NCBI GenBank assembly: GCA_016712265.1
Contig: JADJRJ010000028.1
Span: 1,178,001 to 1,242,000 of the forward strand
Direction of reading: 5' to 3'
Length of the DNA: 64,000 nucleotides
Source: Gemmatimonadota bacterium
GTDB taxonomy: Bacteria > Gemmatimonadota > Gemmatimonadetes > Gemmatimonadales > Gemmatimonadaceae
Within the stretch, counting starts at the first letter, position 1; every line of letters starts with the position of its first letter. The translations under genes and the position numbers were made by a program. Shown piece by piece: positions 60,421 through 64,000 of this stretch. Under the pieces are notes generated by a model that did not search any database, had not been told where the DNA came from, and saw only the letters and a list, made by a program, of their open reading frames with translations.

Positions 60421-61665
60421 TCAGATCAGGGCGGCCACGTCGCGCACGCGCGGCGCAATGACGGGCACGGTGGAGAGGTCGGCAGCCAGGGACTCGGCGG
60501 TCTTGAGGCCATGGCCGGTGATGCAGAGGACCACCTCGTCCTCCGGTATGAACGCGCCCCGGGCGGCGAGGGCCTTCGTGGCGGCGTACGTCACGCCAGC
60601 CGCCGTCTCGCCAAACACGCCGGTGAGCGAGGCCAACTCACGAATGCCGGCCCGGATGAGGTCGTCCTCCACGTGCGCCGCGTCGCCGCCACTGTTGCGC
60701 AGCACCTGCGTCGCGGCCCGGCCGTCGGCCGGGTTGCCGATGGCCAGCGACCGCGCGATGGTCGCCGGGCGTTCCGGCACGATGGCCCCGTCGCCGCGGG
60801 CGAAGGCACGCACGATGGGCGCGCACCCCGACGCCTGGGCGCCATACAGCCGCGGCGGCGTTCCCGCGACGAGGCCGGCGGCGAGGAATTCACCAAAGCC
60901 CTTGTGCAGCTTGGTCACCAGGGAGCCGCCGGCCATCGGTGCGATCACGGCCGTGGGCAGGCGCCAGCCCAGCTGCTCGGCGATCTCGAAGGCCATCGTC
61001 TTGGACCCTTCGCCGTAGTAGGCGCGCAGGTTGACGTTCGCGATCCCCCAGGCAAACTCATCGGCCAGCTGGGCGCAGAGGCGGTTCACGTCGTCATAGG
61101 TCCCGCGGACGCGCACGAGGCGTGGGCCATGGACGAGCGTCGCAATGAGCTTGGCCTGCTCCAGCTCCTCCGGCACGAAGATCCACGCCGGGATGCCTTC
61201 GCGAGCGGCCGCAGTGGCCACCGCGTTGGCGAGATTGCCGGTCGACGCGCAGGCGATGGCCTCGAGGCCGAAGGCGCGGACCGCGTTCAGCGCTGTCGCG
61301 ACGACGCGGTCCTTGAAGGAGAGGCTCACGGACGAGAGCGCATCAACCTTGAGCCACGCGCGCCTGACGCCGAGCACCTGCGCCACCCGGGGCGCATCGA
61401 GCAGCGGGGTCCACCCGACCTGCCGGGCGGCGACGGGGGCGCCCTCAAACGGCAACCAGTCGGCGTAGCGCCACAGGGTGTGCGGCCGGCCCGCGATCTC
61501 CTCACGGTCCGGCAGGACGCGCTCGGCAGGGTAGACCACCTCCAGGGGGCCGAGGCATTCGGCGCAGGTGGCGGCGGGCCGGGGTGATTCATGGGGCCTG
61601 CCGCACGCGCTGCAGGTTAACGGGTACGCGGCGAGGGCCTGCGGGGGCAAGGCAACGGATGTCAT
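60421..61665 (-). CDS. thrC: Threonine synthase
   Basis: 414 residues, with the start overlapping the hom stop (ATGA). An N-terminal zinc ribbon, LTCSACG and CAECLG, precedes the PLP domain. The PLP Lys is in LSFKDRVV near residue 119, and ACASTGNLANAVA binds the phosphate. It converts O-phosphohomoserine to threonine. A related PLP sulfhydrylase function is not excluded given the sulfur-carrier genes downstream, but motifs favour ThrC. Confidence 0.92.
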   Translation of the reverse strand: MTSVALPPQALAAYPLTCSACGRPHESPRPAATCAECLGPLEVVYPAERVLPDREEIAGRPHTLWRYADWLPFEGAPVAARQVGWTPLLDAPRVAQVLGVRRAWLKVDALSSVSLSFKDRVVATALNAVRAFGLEAIACASTGNLANAVATAAAREGIPAWIFVPEELEQAKLIATLVHGPRLVRVRGTYDDVNRLCAQLADEFAWGIANVNLRAYYGEGSKTMAFEIAEQLGWRLPTAVIAPMAGGSLVTKLHKGFGEFLAAGLVAGTPPRLYGAQASGCAPIVRAFARGDGAIVPERPATIARSLAIGNPADGRAATQVLRNSGGDAAHVEDDLIRAGIRELASLTGVFGETAAGVTYAATKALAARGAFIPEDEVVLCITGHGLKTAESLAADLSTVPVIAPRVRDVAALI

Positions 61666-62648
61666 GCGGCCACCTGCGTGCGAGGGGTGGCGACGTATCC
61701 CGCGGCCGCCTGGGCCACGTCGGCGAGGAGCGCCGAGGCGGTGCGGACCCCTCCGGCGCCGGGGCCAAACCAGCGCAGCTGGCCGGCAAGGGCGGCCTCG
61801 AGTTCAATGGCGTTGGTCACGTCGCTTACCTGAGCCAACGGGTCGCTGGATTCGAGGACGCGCGGTTCTACCAGCAGGTGGGTGCCGCCGTGCGTCCACG
61901 CATCGGCCATAAGGCGTACGCGGCGTCCCTCGGCGAATGCGGCGCGGGCGAGGGGCACGGTGTGCGCACCCACTCCCCGGATGCGGATCCGGTCGAGGTG
62001 GACCGGGGTGCCCCAGGCGATGGTGGCGAGGATGGCCAGCTTGGCGGCCGCGTCAGTTCCATCAAAGTCGGCGGTGCTCCCCCGCTCGCTGAGGCCGGCG
62101 GCGGAGGCAGCGACGACCGCCTCGTCCCATGACGTCCCGCGCTCCACGGCGCTGAGGACGTAGGTGCTGGTCCCGTTGAGGATGCCACGGATCGCGCGGA
62201 CCTCTTCCCCTTGCAGTGAGTCGCGCAGCGTGCGCACGATCGGGATGGCCGCGGCCACGGTCGCTTCGGCGAACAGCCTCGGGTGACGCTGGGCCAGTGC
62301 CTGCAGTAGAGTGTTTGAGTTGGCTACCGCCTGCTTGTTTGCCGTGATGACGGCGGCCCCACGGGCGAGGGCGCCACTGAGCCAGGCCGCCGCCGTGGGA
62401 GCGCCACTGGCCTCGACCACCAGGTCGATGGTGGGATCCAGCGCGAGCTGCTGGGGGTCGTTCCCGACATGGACGTGGTGCGGGAAGTCGCGCACGCGGT
62501 CGGGGTGTCGAACGGCAAGGCGCGCCAGTTGGACGCGCGCACCGCTGCGGCGCTCGATGCGCGCGACCGCGTCGGCGAGGTGATGGGTGAAGCTCTGGCC
62601 CACGGTCCCGTGACCAATGAGCCCGAGCCGGAGCACGGGAACTGCCAT
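61662..62648 (-). CDS. hom: Homoserine dehydrogenase (without ACT domain)
   Basis: 328 residues with GGAGG eight bases before ATG 62648. LGLIGHGTVGQSF is the NAD(P)-binding motif, ITANKQAVA the catalytic Lys region and GILNGTSTYVL the hallmark family motif; the last third has the Lys/Asp pair (GTDAAAKLAI). The C-terminal ACT domain of longer enzymes is absent, so threonine feedback through it is not expected. Control may instead come from the SAM-II-like riboswitch in the leader, which would make it part of methionine supply. Confidence 0.95.
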   Translation of the reverse strand: MAVPVLRLGLIGHGTVGQSFTHHLADAVARIERRSGARVQLARLAVRHPDRVRDFPHHVHVGNDPQQLALDPTIDLVVEASGAPTAAAWLSGALARGAAVITANKQAVANSNTLLQALAQRHPRLFAEATVAAAIPIVRTLRDSLQGEEVRAIRGILNGTSTYVLSAVERGTSWDEAVVAASAAGLSERGSTADFDGTDAAAKLAILATIAWGTPVHLDRIRIRGVGAHTVPLARAAFAEGRRVRLMADAWTHGGTHLLVEPRVLESSDPLAQVSDVTNAIELEAALAGQLRWFGPGAGGVRTASALLADVAQAAAGYVATPRTQVAA

Positions 62649-62689
62649 GACAGGATCCTCCGTCCACCCGTCCCGAAGGACCCGGATAC

Positions 62690-62719
62690 AAAAATTCCCC
62701 GAACGGCATAGCCTCGGGG
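62690..62719 (-). terminator. Intrinsic terminator in the hom leader
   Basis: Read on the minus strand, CCCCGA pairs with TCGGGG, with an inner GGC/GCC stem, followed by AATTTTTG. This is a Rho-independent terminator form placed between the riboswitch and the hom start, 42-71 bases before ATG. It is a probable expression platform: SAM binding would favour it. Confidence 0.65.
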
Positions 62720-62727
62720 ACGAGTGG

Positions 62728-62780
62728 GCTGTTTAGCGTTTGGTTTAACGTGGCCGCAAGTTGCCGTAAATCGCCACGGA
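62728..62780 (-). promoter_or_regulatory. SAM-II riboswitch (candidate)
   Basis: On the minus strand the leader contains the SAM-II pattern: CGTGGC then GATTTA, an ACTTGCGGCCACG segment pairing back with CGTGGC to form stem P1, then TTAAACCAAACGCTAAA as the pseudoknot-forming 3' strand. The GATTT, TTGC-GGCCACGTTAAAC and GCTAAA elements are those of the metA-type SAM-II motif known mainly from Alphaproteobacteria. It sits just after a promoter and just before a terminator and hom. SAM would repress the hom-thrC-moaD-moeB operon. Confidence 0.78.
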
Positions 62781-62798
62781 CGTTCGATTGTGACGGAC

Positions 62799-62827
62799 AG
62801 TATCGGCCGGTCGGTGGCCGATGTCAA
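62799..62827 (-). promoter_or_regulatory. Sigma-70 promoter of the hom operon
   Basis: On the minus strand a perfect TTGACA (62827-62822) is followed after 17 bases by GATACT (62804-62799). The start point would be near 62792, about 12 bases before the riboswitch. The -35 lies nine bases after the stop of the upstream VWA gene. Confidence 0.7.
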
Positions 62828-62835
62828 GCCCCGAC

Positions 62836-63951
62836 CTACGAGACGCGCCGGGTCTTCTTCTTGAGAAAGTCCATCAGGATGTACTGGCCGAGGGTCATCG
62901 TGTTGGTGAAGTAGGCGCGGCCACGGCTGATGGCCGACACGTGCTTCACGAACTCGACAAGGGCGCGGTCCCGCGCGAGCATGAAGGTGTTGATCATGAT
63001 CCCGGCGCGACGGCAGTCGGCCACCTCGCGCAGCGTTTCGCGAATGACCCAGGCATCGAGCCCCATCGCATTCTTGTAGGTCTCGCCGTTCGGCATGGTC
63101 AGCGCGCTCGGCTTTCCATCGGTGATCATGACGATCTGTCGCATGTCCTTTTTCTGCGCCAGCAAAATGCGGCGGGCGAGCTTGAGTCCCTCCGCCGTGT
63201 TGGTGTGGTACGGTCCCACCTGGGCATGGGCGAGCGTGGCCAGCGGAATCTCCTCGGCGCCATCGTGAAACAGCACCACCCGAATGGTGTCGCCCGGGTA
63301 CTGCGTGCGAATCAGGTGCGTGAGGGCGAGGGCGACCTTCTTGGCTGGGGTGAAGCGGTCCTCCCCGTAAAGGATCATCGAGTGCGAGCAGTCGAGCATC
63401 AGCACGGTGGCGCACGAGGAGCGATACTCGGCCCGGTTGACCATCAGGTCCGGGTAGTCGACATCTAGCGGAAGGTCCAACGAGCCCGTGCGAGCCAGGG
63501 TGTTGGCCAGGGTGCCGCTGACGTCGAGATTCAGCACGTCGCCAAACTCGTACGGCTTGCTGCCGGCGTCGGCCTCGACGCCGGTCGCGAGGTGTGGCGT
63601 CTCGTGACTGCCGAATGAACTGCGACCTAACGATCCGAGGATGCCTCGCAGGGCCTTGTAGCCGAGGAAGTCGATCCCCTTGCCGGTGAGGGAGAACTGG
63701 ACGTCGCGGGCGGCGGCGCGGGCCAGCCCGCCGGGGCCGGTGACCTCCTGGTGGGAGTCCGGCATGCGGGGCTGCTGCTCGGCCTTGAGGTAGCCTTGCT
63801 CCATCAGGCGCTGGACGATCTTGTCGAGCAGCTCGGCCAGGGAGGCCTGGGCGACATCGTCGTCGTCGCCGCGCAGGGCCTTGAGCATCTCCGGCGTGAA
63901 CTGTCCCGAGTCGATGAGCGCCTGGAGGATCGCCTCCTTGAGCGCATCCAT
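62836..63951 (-). CDS. VWA-domain (MIDAS) protein, frame open to right edge
   Basis: 371 residues from ATG 63951, but the same frame is open to base 64000, so the true start may lie outside the window. The VWA domain has the MIDAS motif LDCSHSMIL (D-x-S-x-S) near residue 188 and TDGKPSAL further on. The N-terminal half is helical and lacks other motifs. Such proteins often pair with MoxR-type AAA+ ATPases encoded upstream. A chaperone or metal-insertion role is typical but not shown here. Confidence 0.83.
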   Translation of the reverse strand: MDALKEAILQALIDSGQFTPEMLKALRGDDDDVAQASLAELLDKIVQRLMEQGYLKAEQQPRMPDSHQEVTGPGGLARAAARDVQFSLTGKGIDFLGYKALRGILGSLGRSSFGSHETPHLATGVEADAGSKPYEFGDVLNLDVSGTLANTLARTGSLDLPLDVDYPDLMVNRAEYRSSCATVLMLDCSHSMILYGEDRFTPAKKVALALTHLIRTQYPGDTIRVVLFHDGAEEIPLATLAHAQVGPYHTNTAEGLKLARRILLAQKKDMRQIVMITDGKPSALTMPNGETYKNAMGLDAWVIRETLREVADCRRAGIMINTFMLARDRALVEFVKHVSAISRGRAYFTNTMTLGQYILMDFLKKKTRRVS

Positions 63952-64000
63952 CGACCGGTCGGCGTCATCCCCCGTTTCTCCCCAGTAGGGATGCCAGGCC

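Noticed and set aside
60319..61587. 422-codon plus-strand frame opposite thrC
   Set aside because: It is the complement of a clear threonine synthase gene, with low-complexity Gly/Arg/His composition and no motif.

Overview
The window is high-G+C bacterial chromosome, densely coded, with most neighbouring genes joined by 1-4 base start/stop overlaps (ATGA, GTGA, TGATG). Gene content (Wza/Wzc-type export, Tat-exported enzyme, NtrC-type regulator) fits a diderm bacterium. A phylum such as Gemmatimonadota is possible, but that is inference from general gene style; no rRNA or other marker is present. No tRNA, rRNA, CRISPR array, insertion sequence or phage gene was seen.

About 1-52 kb is one large exopolysaccharide / surface-glycan locus. 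Region 1-2.3 kb (minus) holds a membrane protein cut by the window edge, a GT2-like glycosyltransferase and a zinc-ribbon methyltransferase. Region 2.7-14.2 kb (plus) is a seven-gene overlapping operon of large multi-span GT-C-like membrane proteins, a flippase-like/methyltransferase fusion, a secreted glycosidase-like protein and a sugar epimerase. A membrane sulfatase-fold protein (14.2-16.0 kb) and a second, larger glycosidase-like lipoprotein with five Ig-like repeats (16.3-19.1 kb) follow. Region 19.1-29.8 kb (minus) is a nine-gene operon: GT2, RfbF-like cytidylyltransferase, FAD enzyme, GT39, DPM-like GT2, flippase-like protein, radical SAM protein and two GT-C proteins. Region 30.2-33.9 kb supplies nucleotide sugars (UDP-glucuronate decarboxylase-like enzyme, UDP-glucose dehydrogenase, sugar C-methyltransferase). 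A UbiA-type phosphoribosyl-lipid synthase homologue lies at 33.9-34.8 kb. Region 35.1-44.1 kb (plus) carries more glycosyltransferases, a second FAD mutase-like enzyme, an epimerase, a polysaccharide deacetylase and two tiny related membrane proteins. The export and control module is at 44.1-52.0 kb: initiating sugar transferase, Wza, an orphan receiver protein, a Wzc tyrosine kinase interrupted by an in-frame amber codon, and an NtrC-type sigma-54 activator with a histidine kinase. Several operon starts carry sigma-54-like -24/-12 sequences, so this activator may control the locus.

From 52 kb onward the content is mostly housekeeping: a Tat-exported class V aminotransferase, an EVE protein, a diguanylate cyclase, a TauE-like exporter, citrate synthase, a short MutY and a nickel/cobalt transporter. 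A methionine/threonine/sulfur operon (hom-thrC-moaD-moeB) follows. It is preceded by a sigma-70 promoter, a SAM-II-type riboswitch and an intrinsic terminator. A VWA protein whose frame is open to the right edge ends the window.

The most notable hidden signals are: the riboswitch in front of a sulfur-carrier-containing operon; the amber codon between Walker A and Walker A' of Wzc; the candidate sigma-54 regulon; a pair of glycosidase-like paralogues; and an 8-mer, CGTTAGGC, found at 17 sites that holds most of the TTA leucine codons noticed and several stop codons.
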